Positions 1 to 11,360 of a stretch of 64,000 bases of DNA are shown piece by piece. The position numbers were made by a program, and so were the translations under genes. Each line of letters begins with the position of its first letter. Position 1 is the first letter of the stretch. Below the pieces are notes generated by a model, which was not told where the DNA came from, did not search any database, and was given only the letters and a program-made list of their open reading frames with translations. The stretch covers positions 23,418,329-23,482,328 of the forward strand of contig NC_054877.1 in assembly GCF_018320785.1 (NCBI RefSeq), in the 5' to 3' direction. Origin of the DNA: Cheilinus undulatus. Lineage: Eukaryota > Chordata > Actinopteri > Labriformes > Labridae.

Positions 1-861
1 CATCTTTATGTAAAGCTATTCAAACAGACTGAACAGCTAAAAAAAATTCTTGAAACAAGTTTACCACTCTTTCTGAAAGATCATTTTCCAGTATTTTTCC
101 AGGACATTTAAGAGACAATTTAGCTTGTATGAATGAATGGTGTCAATACACCAATATGGTCCAAGTCTGATTCAAAAGATACAGGATTATGGCTACAACC
201 ATGAACACTTGCATAGTAAAATGATGACGAGATGGCCATTGAATAATTCAAACATAAATGTAGATGTATAGCAATTCATTTGATGCTACAATAATGGTTT
301 GGGCATTTCAAAACTGTTTTTTTTTTACTCTTATTTTCACTTGGAAATAAAGAAAAACTAGACTTTGTAAAAACCCAACAAGCGATAACATTTCATCTCA
401 TTTATCAGTAATGGATTCTAAGAAGTACATTTTTTCAGGCCAAGAGCTGCCCCTAGCATGTGGTCTACGCTTATTACTGTCATCTATGAACTATCGTCAC
501 TGTTTCAATCCTGACATAATCAAGCCCTCTCAAGAGACATTTTCAAGTTTTGAGAAATTTTGCATCATGAAATTATGACAATGTTTAAATATTTTTCCAG
601 GACAGGACAAGATTTTCCTGGACATTTGGCTTTTCCTCTCATTTTACACTTGTTTTCTTGTGACTTGAAACTTGGTCAACTTTTTTAACAACGTTTTGAA
701 GGTTTTCCAGGATGTTGGCAACCTTGTAGTAATATAAACCTAAAACATGGATACAATTACCAGAAAACTATAGATGGCATGTAACTAAATGAAAATAATT
801 TGTTTAAAATCTTAACTATTAACTGAGGCTCAGTCCTTGAAATACTAACTTGTCTATATGG

Positions 862-985
862 CAGTAGTTTTCAAACTTTTTCTGCCAAGAGCACACCAAA
901 GATCAAGCCAAAATCTTGAGACATCATATTCATACCCATGCAAAATAACCTCTACATTATCTTTAGTTGTTGTCTAGTTGTAGTT
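862..985 (+). repeat. hAT-like repeat fragment
   Basis: The stretch beginning GCAGTAGTTTTCAAAC and continuing through GCACACCAAAGATCAAGCC matches the left end of the insertion at 58333-58853, with the same ATCAAGCCAAAAT block. Only one end is recognisable, so this is a truncated copy. It lies beyond the last exon I can define for the minus-strand gene. Confidence 0.5.
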
Positions 986-1199
986 ATATCCTACGATTGC
1001 AGAAAATCCCACAGCAGACTTACCTCATCTGCATACTATTTAGGACCCACTGCTCCACAGTAGATCATGTATGCTAGATACTTAAATGCTGGTCTTTTAT
1101 CTGTATGTGCATTGAGAATTGTGCTTGCTTTGCTGCATAACAAAATAGAGTCCTTTTTTCAGAGATGAAGTAATGGCATTTTGACCAAAATGTGCTCAC

Positions 1200-4100
1200 C
1201 TCTTTCTCTTATTGCGATGCCTTCTATAAACAACTCGGTAGACATCACTGATTCAGTATCAGAGTCCCTGGACTGAAATCTGGTTAAAAAAAATAAAAAA
1301 ATAAATAAACTTTAATTAATTTAGATTTTTTTCTCTATTTATGTTTCTTGAATATAATGAAAAGTAAATGGAAAAACTTACTTTACAGTTCTGCTGCATT
1401 GCTTGCCCTGATTGATCTGTGGTTGATAGTTTAATAAAGGGAAAAAAGAATTCAAAACAAAAATATCTTGTCATTCATCTGTTATTTGTCTTGTAATCTT
1501 CAAAAGGTCTAATTCTGAAACTGTACCTGCTGATACCAATTCTCCACTATCATCTTGAACTCATGGATATGGTAAATGATACTGTTGACATGGGGCAAGG
1601 GACTGTTGAGCAGAGCACAAGTGCGCCGTCTACCTGAGCACACTGCATGTAGATCTGCTTGGTCTGAGAAGACACAAAACACAGAGAACTGTAAATCAAA
1701 GTAATCATGAAAACTTTAGATAGCACATGAAAATCTAGTCTTCACTTATTTTTTTATTGTGTAATGGCACAAAATCCCAGTAAGGTCTAGAAATAACACA
1801 CTGATGAACCAGCTCTCAATGAAAACCACATACAAACAGGCCTTTATTGGAACACTGAGTTTTGAAAAGTGATTAGAGGACTCTATTGGGCTGGGAAAGA
1901 TCTATTGTGATTTCTTACTTTTACCTGATACTTCTTGAAGACTCTGCAATATACTAGAGGCATCAGTGTAAGAGAATGGGCAACTCACTTGAGCTTCTCT
2001 AGACAAACCCAAGGGCACAATTCTTGGTGGTGAAAGGATGCCATCTGGCTGACAAAAGGGTAAAAAACAGCAGTGGTGCAGATTGCAATCTTTCATTCGA
2101 ATTTTCTTGAATATACAGTCTCTGTTATGCTATAGTGGCATACTTACATACAAGTAAAACTAACCTGGTGGAATTAAAAATGTTAAGATACTGATGATCA
2201 TTTCAATGCTTATGGCAAAACCTTTACTGTCTAATATGAACCATAACTGTCTAATATGTGAGTGCTACAACAAATCTTTTTTTAGCAAAACAAAAAACAT
2301 GTTCTGTCAAATAATTGTTATTGAAACAAAGTGATTAGAGTTGTCTCCAATTTAGGCTACAATTTTACTTCAAAATCCTTTTAAATGAAAATGGGATCCT
2401 TCGATTGTGTGATTGTTGCCCAGTTGATATGGGTTACTATCATATGTCTGTTCCTGTCTGTGATCATCCACCTATCTTGTCTTTGTGCTGACCAACTGTT
2501 ACCTGTCATCTTTTAAAGGACAGCATCACATGTTTTGGTAGTTGCTAGGCCTGTGTAGAAAAGGAGGCACATTATTAAGTAAGAAGTAGGTTTGTTTCAC
2601 TTCACTCTATCTGAACCTGACCCTACCCCACCTGTGATAACAGTTATTCTACCATAAAGCTTGATAAATCAGCAGAGTGGCTTGCTACTGAGCTGACTCA
2701 GACCAATACATAAGAGTTGAGGAAAAACTGCAGGGAGACCCGAAATATAAGCCATCTGTTGCTGAGCAGTTTAGATGAATAATACACAGTGAAAGAAGCA
2801 AGTGGGGTAGGAAGGTGGTAAAGCAATATGTCATCAGTGGGCTGAATAAGCTCTAAATCATAATGGCAGGGTGTATTATTGCATCAGAGCAGGCCCATGT
2901 GAGACAGAGAGCCAATAATCCATATCTGCTTACCTTCCACTGATGGTATTAGATAGTTTAATGTGTCTATTATCAGTATGTTTTCATATTTATTCAACTT
3001 TTTTTAAATTTCTAGAGCAGTCTATTTTATGCACTGACTGATAAACATGATACAGTATTCAGGATGGACTTTGTTTGGCCAGCTTTTTCGGCTTTGGGGA
3101 TTTGTGCCATTTTGTTGTCATTTTCAGACCTAACTAAAAAAAAGCAGTATGTTGGGCTTAAAAGACTACCAAGATAAATAATGAATGCAGAACCATCATG
3201 TAAGACCAATTTAGCTCAGACATTCATTGTATTTGAAGTGTTTTATTGTTATAACTGAGGATTGCCATCAGATTTTATTTACTTCTACAACACACAACTG
3301 AAGCATAATCAGTTTACTACAATGGCATCAAAATAGAAATAGCACAAAACTATTGTACTCAAGTAAAAGTACAGTTACTCTGGTTAAAACTTACTTAAGT
3401 AGTGGTCTATAAATCCACTCAAGTAAAAACTATCTAATTTAAAATTCACTTTAAGTACAGAGTACTGAGTAGTTACTAGGGCTAAACACTTTGGGAAAAT
3501 AATCTAATTGCAATTTTTTGTCCAATATTGCATTTGCAATTTGACATGTAATCATAGTTTTTAAGTTCCTCATATTCATCTTTTTCAACAAACACAAGCA
3601 ATAAACAATTTTTCAAGATAACCAGCACAATATTAGATAGATTTAACATAAACTTTCCTTTCCTGGAAACTGGATAATTTTGACTCATGTTGCAGATGCA
3701 ATTTGAATTGTTATATTGATGGGAATGAGCATTCTTATGACATTTTAATTTTTAATTAATAAAGCATTTACAAAAAAGACAAGTAGATTTTTTTCAAAAC
3801 TATTCGAGAGAAAACTGATGCTTCAATGTTTACCTGATATGTCGACCATAACATTATGCTGCAAAACAGTTTTTTAAAGATAGATTTTTTGGGCTTTGTT
3901 GTGCCTTTATTGATAGAGTAGAAAAGGGGATGGAATCAGAAACAGGGATGGGTGGTTGGGGGTGTGGGAAAGTAAAGTGGTTGACACATTTCAGGTCAAA
4001 GAAAAAATGACAACTTCTGTGATTTGGAAATTGAAGTAGGACATATTGCAATTGAATCTAAAACCAAACAAACTGCCCAGTCTTAGTGGCTTGGTGGATA

Positions 4101-4342
4101 CTGATGGGTTTTACAGTAAAATCTGATCTATCCTTATTGTCAATAACAACATGAGAATATGGATCTCCAACAGGTTTTTCAGGGAAAGTCACACCTTTAT
4201 AATAAAGTAAATACAACAGCTGTTTGTTGATGTGATGTGGAATCATTCTCTCACTATATCCTGCTGAATAAGTGGAAAAAGTAGAAGAGTATTGTACCAA
4301 CCACAGTTTTAAAGTAAATACACTTTAAAAACTTCTCACCAT
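1200..4342 (-). CDS. 5' part of a multi-exon, probably cilium-related gene (candidate ccdc178; not firmly identified)
   Basis: Five minus-strand exons join with GT-AG borders and matching phases: 4340-4483, 1925-2048, 1527-1663, 1382-1416 and 1200-1267. The frame has no in-frame ATG in the first exon until its last codon (4340-4342), so the protein probably starts MPDGILSPPRIVPLGLS and most of that exon is 5' UTR. The product continues through RRRTCALLNSPLPHVNS and HIHEFKMIVENWYQQ to STELFIEGIAIRERG, a charged, helix-prone stretch with no domain I can name. The next exon should lie below 1200. A strong donor-like site reads out at about 1023, but no exon ending there keeps the frame. The RRRTCAL segment and the MP start vaguely recall CCDC178, which lies on human 18q12 like dtna and mapre2. 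That identification is inference from memory. Confidence 0.5.
2049..3870. other. Intronic DNA of the left-hand gene, with old repeat debris
   Basis: No exon was found here. About 3280-3470 is built from repeated ACTCAAGTAAAA and ACTTAAGTA-like words, as in a common fish repeat. About 3478-3720 matches a second repeat present again near 5150-5350. The rest shows nothing I can name. Confidence 0.4.
3478..3720 (-). repeat. Dispersed repeat, copy 1 (shared with 5150-5350)
   Basis: Shared blocks include GGGCTAAAC versus GGGCTGAAC, TATTGCATTTGCAATTT versus TATTGCGATTTAATATGCAA, ACAAGCAA, and CACAATA(T/C)TAGATAGATT followed by AACATAAACT. The copies are clearly diverged. The opening AGGGCTRMAC resembles the ends of the element at 61179-61523, so a non-autonomous hAT-like family is possible. 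Confidence 0.5.
3871..3975 (-). repeat. tRNA-derived SINE, truncated 3' part
   Basis: The plus strand reads TTTTTTGGGCTTTGTTGTGCC, then TTTATTGATAGAG and GGAATCAGAAACAGGGA. This matches the inverted 3' portion of the SINE copies at 20821-21015 and 54146-54312. The tRNA-like head with A and B boxes is missing. Confidence 0.5.
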
Positions 4343-4483
4343 GCTGACTTGTTCTTCCCTCACTTGATGGGAATCTGTGCGGTTCAACGTCTGGCATCTC
4401 TGAAACTCGTCAGTTAAACGTAACCAAAAGCAAAACAGCCGTTTAAACTCATCCGTGTGAAAACGTCGAGGCTCCTCTTCATC
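4340..4483 (-). other. Exon 2 of the left-hand minus-strand gene, mostly 5' UTR with the start codon at its end
   Basis: On the minus strand an AG acceptor precedes GATGAAGAGG, and the exon ends AGCATG followed by GTGAGA. The 144-nt exon is open in one frame for all 48 codons, so it could be coding if an upstream in-frame start exists. The candidate first exon (about 4760-4900) ends at a CAA/GTAAGT donor and has a stop in the matching frame. The final ATG of this exon is therefore the simplest start. Confidence 0.5.
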
Positions 4484-4759
4484 CTAAAATGGTTTGGGAG
4501 AAAATATAACCGGTCAATTGTTGTTTCATTTGCACATTTTCGGAAGACAGCACTGGTTCTAAATTCCACTGAATAATTTTTCAAAGTTAGCCAAAGTTAG
4601 CTAAAGTTGCCTCTAATATTTTCACTCATCTCCGGACGTTGCTCTCTTAGCTAACGTTAAGTTAACGGTTAATTAACTTGGCTAATGATATATTAATGAA
4701 CAGGTGGGGGGCCGTTGTCATGGCGGAAAGTGAAAGCGAAAAATGGGTTGCTATCAACT

Positions 4760-4900
4760 TACTTGTATTAACACAACAATGGCTGCCAGCTAACTATTGC
4801 CCATCTTGAAGTTCGTCTTTGTTCTTCTTCAGAGACAACGATGCAGCTGTCCTTTAAAAAGCAGCGCTTTTGTTTAAATTTTTTTCACAAATTACTAAAC
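4760..4900 (-). other. Probable non-coding first exon of the left-hand gene
   Basis: On the minus strand this stretch leads into a strong donor (CAA/GTAAGT, about 4760) and lies just downstream of the X-box at 4931-4943. It holds a very short reading frame (MGNS then stop) and no long frame, so it reads as 5' UTR. The outer boundary is a guess; no TATA box was seen. Confidence 0.4.
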
Positions 4901-4930
4901 TAAAGTTGAGACTGTCAATCTTCCGCGGAG

Positions 4931-4943
4931 GTTGCTTGGCAAC
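4931..4943. promoter_or_regulatory. RFX-type X-box (imperfect palindrome)
   Basis: GTTGCTTGGCAAC matches the RFX X-box consensus RYYNYY-N(1-3)-RRNRAC exactly: GTTGCT, a one-base spacer, GGCAAC. It lies about 30-50 bases upstream of the inferred first exon of the minus-strand gene, the usual place for X-boxes in ciliary gene promoters. The site is close to palindromic, so it gives no orientation by itself. Confidence 0.6.
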
Positions 4944-6120
4944 AAGGGGCTGCGCTCGGAGAGAGTGAGTTATGTTCAAGAGCAGCAGTGATAGGTTGTG
5001 CTTGTTTTTGCAGCACTGGCTAGTGTTCTGTTCGTTCAGTGTTAGTTATTGATATTTTCTGGGATAGAAGAGTAGAACACTGAGGGAGGGAAGGCTTATT
5101 TAACCTTTTACAATACTCATCGTTTTAGGCAAAAAATCGTATGACGAGCAGGGCTGAACGGTTTCAGAAAACAATATATTTGCGACCCACCCACCGCAGT
5201 ATTGCGATTTAATATGCAATTATTTTTCAAGTTCATCGTCTTATATAGTTCTCCGTAAATACAAGCAACAAATAATTCTATATTATAACCCACACAATAC
5301 TAGATAGATTAAACATAAACTGTTCATTCCTGTAGGCCAGGACTTAATGGAGGACTCTATATGAATTACATATTTCTATTTCAGTTACATTAGCAAATTG
5401 ACAGATGTGTTTTACTTGCAGCCATGTAAGCAATCACCATCACAACTAAGATCAAATGAATTTGAAAAATATCTTACGTAATTATGACTGAACTAGTTAT
5501 TAAACTGGTATTTTGACACAGATTTCAGGTAAAAAAAAAATGTTGCAGCATCTGTGATTTGAAAATTTCGGTAGGTCATAATGCAGTTTATTCGTAATTT
5601 TGACTAATTGCCCAGCATTAATGCTGAGTTTCTGTAAAAACACACAAGCATAATAACACGAAATGCCATAGCTGATACGAATATACTGCTGTATTTTTAC
5701 ACCAAAACAGAAATGTATGATGCTATTATCATAGACGTACAGGTTAAAATTAAAAGCAAATCATGGTAGAAAACATAAAAGTTGCTTATAAGTATATTTT
5801 TTAATAGTTAGAATATGTTAAATGTTAGAAGGAGAAGATTTGTGGATGAGAAATGTCAAAATAAAACGTCAGTGACATTACTAATATTAATTCTTTAACT
5901 TTTTAATGTTAGTGATGTGGGTAGTTCCAACTTATAATGAAGAAATAATAATGTAAGGTTTTTGATGACAGGTAAATCATAAAAATAACACATATTTTGA
6001 CTCTATTTAAATATCATTTCATCAATCGATCCATCCAAACCAACTCTGACAGTCACTAACATTTGTTGTAAATGCAAGGCTAGTTATTTCTTGTGTATGT
6101 TTTTTATTCACAAAAATTTA
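4944..6120. other. Intergenic space between the two divergent gene starts
   Basis: This is AT-rich DNA between the minus-strand gene start and the proposed dtna promoter. Apart from the repeat copy at 5150-5350 I see no gene, RNA or ordered element in it. Confidence 0.4.
5150..5350 (-). repeat. Dispersed repeat, copy 2 (shared with 3478-3720)
   Basis: This is the second copy of the family at 3478-3720, aligned by ACAAGCAACAAATAAT, CACACAATACTAGATAGATT and AACATAAACT. Orientation is the same as copy 1. No ends or target duplications could be fixed. Confidence 0.5.
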
Positions 6121-6345
6121 CTGCATCTCAATGACGTCATGCTAATGGAGCAACTGCTGTTTTTAACCCGGTGAATGAAAGCATCTCTCCATGGGCATTC
6201 ATTATCTACCATTCATTAAATTATATGAGTTAACGTACGTATTTCTTCTGTTTTTCACCTTTAATGTCAAACTTTCACATTTTGCAGCGAAGCATACTGA
6301 CGCAAGTGAAGAGATTCCGCATTACGTCATCGCGAAGGCCACATA
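6121..6345 (+). promoter_or_regulatory. Candidate dtna promoter with two CRE-type sites
   Basis: A perfect palindromic cAMP-response element (TGACGTCA) lies at 6132-6139 and a half-site form (TACGTCA) at 6323-6329. GC and CpG content rises sharply over about 6290-6560 against an AT-rich background. A strong splice donor follows at 6573. This fits the upstream promoter of dtna, whose first coding exon at 12059 begins with an acceptor and so needs an upstream exon. No TATA box is obvious. Confidence 0.4.
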
Positions 6346-6572
6346 CAGGAGGCAAGCGCTGCCTTGTGTTCAGCTCCGCCAGTACGATACAGAAAATTTC
6401 CACTACACAAGCGAGCGTTTGCAAGAGAGCGGCACCAGAAACGGCCGCTTCGTGCAGTGATGCAGCACCTTACACCAAAGAAACCCTGATTGGACCGCAG
6501 GACGCGACCAGCTGTCGGGTTCCCTGGACGGAAAACAGTGATGTTGCATGACATGCCTCGAAATAAATTCTG
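6330..6572 (+). other. Candidate 5' untranslated first exon of dtna
   Basis: CpG-rich sequence ends in AAATTCTG followed by GTAAGT, a near-consensus donor at 6573. The reading frames across it do not look conserved, so I take it as 5' UTR. The start is approximate. Linking it to the acceptor at 12059 is inference from position. Confidence 0.35.
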
Positions 6573-9500
6573 GTAAGTCCTGTGCAAGTGCGCTGCTGCA
6601 GCTGCTGGAGGCTGGCAAGCGGTGGAGCAGCGACCTTAACCTAGTTTGGCACTCTGGGTGAAATGAGTTTCACGATGAAGTAGCAGCGATAAGAACGAGG
6701 GTTTAAGACACTAGAGGCATGAGAAAGGGAGTCGTGTTTTCTCCCATCAGTGTTGATGTAACAAGGAGATCTTTGTTTGTTGTACACACAGGTGTCTCTG
6801 ACGTGACAGGTGATGCCTGAGCAGAACATGTAGCATGAAGCCTGTTGCCTTTTTTGCTGCTCTTTTTCTCTGCTTGTAGAGATTTTGAGCTATTTTGACT
6901 CGTTTATTAATTGTCAAATGGGCACTGACTTCACCCAGGAGTTTATAAAAGCCTATGTTGGCCAGCAAAGCAAACTTGCTGTCATTTTCCAGTGTTTTTC
7001 TTACTTTCTGAATTGCTTTCAACATGTAACCTTTTTAGTTTGTGCAAAAAGTCAAAAGCAGTGTTGTTAACAAAATAACAGCACCAGCAGCCTTAAATCT
7101 GTAGCAGCACCCTCAAAGTTTTGGCCTTTTTGCAGCTGAAACCATGGTGATCACCAGCATGGGACACAAAGAGCTCAGGGCCCAGCAGACATCCCTGGCT
7201 GGTACCAGACAGGAAGAGAAAACTGCTTCACTTACACCTACTCTAAAGCACAACATCACTGGCTCTGCTGAGCTCTATCTGATTAACCTTAAGTCAATGG
7301 CTCAGCCTTTTTTATTCCTGACAGGAGGAGATGGGATTGGGATGCCAGTGTAGTTTATAGTCTCGTGATGTAAAAATAACTTTGGCCAATCAGTGCTAAC
7401 AGCTGCGATGTACTGTACATCAGATTGAGCTGTAACTCAAGTAAGTGCTTGTGTTTGGAGACGTTGCAATCTGTTTACCATTGAGGACATAAAGTCACAG
7501 CACTGTTCGCTATGTTTTATTCAGCTGCTACAGAAATAGACTCATGATGTAGACAACTGAATAATAAGACTAAATGCTTGCTTCTGGCGTAAAATGTGGT
7601 AGAATATTCAGCCAATAGAAGTCAGTGTTAGATTAGAAATGACAAAATACTGTGAGACTCTTATTTTCCTTCTGGCAGCTCTACAAGCCTCTTCTGCAAT
7701 GCTAATGTTATGTGATGATTTGCTCTTTTAAGGGCAGTTATTTTCTAATGCTGCCAGTGTGACAGTGTGCCATGGGGGGGGATGTTTGCTGGGTACATGC
7801 CAGGAATGAGGTTTGGGTTCTGCAACTAGAGAGCCAGTAAAGCTGTTCAAGAATGTGGAGCCTTCTCATTTGTAGTTAAAGATAGAGACAGGACAGGCTG
7901 TGTCCTCGCTGACAGTTTCTAATTTCAGATATCTTCAGGCAGCCGCATGTGTTTGGGATGCTTTGTTGTGACGTTTTCTTTTTAGAAAGGAGTTTGGATA
8001 GTGTTCATAAGCTTCTATAGAAGGACAACTTAGGTTTGAGATAACCTAACTAACACTGAGAGAAGGAGTGCAACCATGGTGCTTTATGAAAGGTATGTTG
8101 ATCATCTTGTTCCCTTTGCTGTAGTACAATTTGTATTGGCTGTGCTGGTTTAATATCTGCTCTCACCATAGATTGTATCAATCTCAGTTATTTCCGAGAC
8201 TGAAAACAGAGCACAGAAGGTCACATAGCTGGCACTCAGGATGTGTTTACTTGCAGTTTAGAAAGGATATCAGTGCTGATCTGTAAAATAGTGAATATGT
8301 TTGTACACGTTTACATTCACTCTCATTGGAAGTGATGAATGGGCTTTTGCATTCCCATTACTTTCAAGATGACATTTGACTCATGGCTGCTAGTACTGGC
8401 TATCTTACACTGCTCTTTACTGTTGTAAGTGCATTCATCATTGTCTTAGAACTGATGAAACATCATGTATAATTTTTGTTTTTAGGTTTGTTATTCTTAA
8501 TGCTGCATCAAAATAACAAACCTTGAATTAGGCAAAAAATTATGTGAATCTTCTGTGTTCTCATGCTAAGTTACTATTAATGATATTTTACTGCAGCCTT
8601 ACTGTTGTGTATACTACTAGTGTCATTGCACTTGATTCTGTAAATCTGTGTTAACTTATTAGTCTAATCTTTTCACTCTTTAACTGGATTCCAAAGATTC
8701 CCTTAAGCTCCATAATTAACTGCCTTCACTGCCTGGAATCAGAGGAAGCATCGCAAAGAGTAAAGAAAAAAGTATGCTGTTGTTTGCTTTTTAACACTAG
8801 GTGAATTATGATTTCCACACCATTGGTCTCTGCAGCATAAATATTCGGGTCTACCAATTACTGTCAAAGTAATTTGAAAAACCATGCCTGAATGACTGTC
8901 TCGCAGAGAAAGTGCCAGAATGCTTCAACCCACCAAGCGTTAAAATATAAAAGATATTAATAAGTGAAAAACTTTTTTCTACAAACTTTGCTCTCTGCAG
9001 TGGGAGGTGTAGTGTGTGTTTGTGTATGTGCTTGGGGGGGGGCTAACACTATGTTTTTACGAACGGAGTGGCTGGGATCTTTGCTGCCATGGCAACAAAC
9101 CACATGACTAGGTATATTAGATTGCCTCGGACAGTGTGCAGCGAGGCATGGTGTGAGCGCTCTCTCTGCTGCTCTGCCCCTTCCAAAGTCTTGTCCTTGT
9201 CTTACTTTAGTTTTTTTGTGACACCCCCCTTTCCCCCCCTCACATTTCTGATAAGCACTGTAGTGTGCTACATTCAATTTGTAGATGTACTTAAAAAATA
9301 AAAAATGTAACTACCAGGGCCGGATTAATCTTCTGAGAGACCCAGGGGTGAAATCACTCATAGGACCCTGTTGTACCTCGCATTAGCAAAATAATTAGGC
9401 ACTGGGAAAATGAGGTAATGCAGAATCCAGGCAAAATATAACCTGAATAAATGAAGGGGAGACTTGTAAAGGGCTTATCATTAATGCTATTCTCCAACAA

Positions 9501-9856
9501 GTTTCCCAATCAAACCCTACATACAATGCAGTTTTAAAGCTGATATCCTCTTATTTTAAATTTTATGAAAACATTGGATAAAAATATGAATAAAGGAGTG
9601 ATCTGCATGTCTTGTTAGCTGCTTACAATTTACATAACCTACCCTCTTAAAGGTACATGCGAGGATTTTTTGCACTGAAATTTAAGCAAAACTGTACTAT
9701 TCCTGTGTTAATGGTCCATCTCTTGTTACAGAGCCGCTGTACATTACACAAGAAAGTATAACTGCTACTGGAAGTTGCTGTTCTGTTGCTATGTCTCATT
9801 CATGCTTTATGCTGCGTAATGACCAAGATCATTCTCTGACACCAGCTGCACTTTCT

Positions 9857-10210
9857 CCTGGCCCAAGTGGGCCCCATATGGGTTATACTCTGGTTGCAAT
9901 ATGAGTCCCACATGAGCTTGCTTGTGGGATCCATGGTGGCTCTACCTGGGATTGCAAATGTGAACTTCAAATGGAATCAGCCAATATGAGACCCATATAG
10001 GCCCCATCTAGAGATCCTTGTGATTACCCATGTGGATTACCAGTAAGATCTATCCTGGATATTCAGAGTTGGGGGTGATCCCGGTTGCAGTTTACATTGG
10101 CAATCTCATGTGGGGCCATTTTGGTACCCACAGACAAGCCCACATGGGAGCCATGGAACCCATATTGTAACCCACATATAACCCATATGGGGCCCACATG
10201 TCTGGCTGGG
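9857..10210. mobile_element. Palindrome-rich MITE-like element
   Basis: The two ends are inverted copies. The left end reads GTGGGCCCCATATGGGTTATA, split by one base of context from CCTGGCCCAA. The right end, reverse-complemented, contains GTGGGCCCCATATGGGTTATA too. Between them CCCACATGGG and CCATATGGG-type palindromes recur every 20-50 bases. No transposase frame is present. I cannot assign a superfamily, and no target duplication was secured. Confidence 0.6.
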
Positions 10211-11007
10211 CTATCACCAGTACATCTCACGGAAAGCAGAACCCTGCACCATCACCCCCACCACCAACAAGTTTTGGTCCCAATTGACAACTACTGAGGT
10301 CTCTATTCAAGTAAAATTCCACTCCATGAGGTGTGTTTACTAAACAGTAAAGCACTGTTTTTACATGGAGGAAACTGACATAATAAAGGAGAAAAACTGT
10401 TAAAAATGGCCTTCCTGGGAGCGCCTTCAGCCTTGCAGTTATGTCTGCTTGCCCCATGTACAGAGCCTTTTGTCCTCAACATGGGCAGCACTGGTTCAAA
10501 TACCAGGACAGCACAGGTAGCTCCTTTCCCACATGTCATCTGACTTTACCCAACTTCTTTTACACATTTAAGACATAAAAGCCCCCAAATAAATCCTTAG
10601 AATGTGACCTTCCTGGTTAATGCTGCAACTTACTTGCAAAGCACTCTCGGATCGCTCAAAGCGCTTACCAGGAGGGCCAAATGTAACTGCTTTTCCCCTT
10701 TATTATAAGAAATTCAGTTACATGACAAAAAATTTAATTTACTGTTTTTGCATATAAACCTTAGCTGAGAACCCTAACCCTACTTGTCATATTTTGTTTT
10801 CGTTTTGAATGAGAGCCCCCTTGTGGCAGGATTTACACACTGTGAATTTAAGTTAAAAGTATTTCCTAAGCTAGCTGCATTTGTCTGTTTGGCTAATGAA
10901 TAATCAAAAAGCACATCCATTTTGTAATTTTTCCTCTGAAAGCTGGTTGGTTGTTATACTGGCTAATGTTAGCAGCTCAGTCTCGCTCTGTTAGAATCAG
11001 TGAAGTT

Positions 11008-11360
11008 TCCATCCATTTTCTACACCCCTTATCCTGTTGGGGGTCGCAGGGTGCTGGAGCCTATCCCAGCTGTCATTGGACGAGACGTGGGGTACACCCT
11101 GGACTGGTTGCCATTCAATCGCAGGGCTGACATATAGAGACAGACAACGCTCACATTCACATCTACAGCCAGTTTTAGAGTCATCAGCTAACCTAATGAG
11201 CATGTTTTAGGTGGTGGGAGGAAGTTGGAGTACCCGGGGAGAACCCCTGCTTGAATGGGGAGAACATGCAAACTCCGCACAGAAAGGCCCTGACTGGGAA
11301 GCGAACCAGGGACCTTCTTGCTGAGGCAACAGCGCTAGCCCCTGTGCTGCCGTGCAGCCC
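11008..11360 (+). repeat. Non-LTR-retrotransposon-derived repeat (teleost type)
   Basis: The order of blocks matches a very common fish repeat: TCCATCCATTTTCTACACC, GGGTCGCAGGGTGCTGGAGCC, TATCCCAGCTGTCATTGG, GGGGTACACCCTGGAC, TAACCTAATGAGCATGTTTT, GGGGAGAACATGCAAACTCC and GACCTTCTTGCTGAGGCAAC. Such sequences derive from LINE tails or from SINEs that share them. Exact family naming needs a repeat library. Confidence 0.7.

Noticed and set aside
1023-1050. Sixth exon of the left-hand gene ending at the donor near 1023
   Set aside because: The donor is strong, but every acceptor I tried leaves a stop codon or the wrong phase.
4700-4800. Short plus-strand frame MAESESEKWVAINLLV near the divergent promoter
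   Set aside because: Only 29 codons, with no downstream donor in frame and overlap with the minus-strand first exon.
9310-9480. Possible hAT end (AGGGCCGGATTAATCTTC)
   Set aside because: Only one end-like word is visible, with no partner end or flanking duplication.
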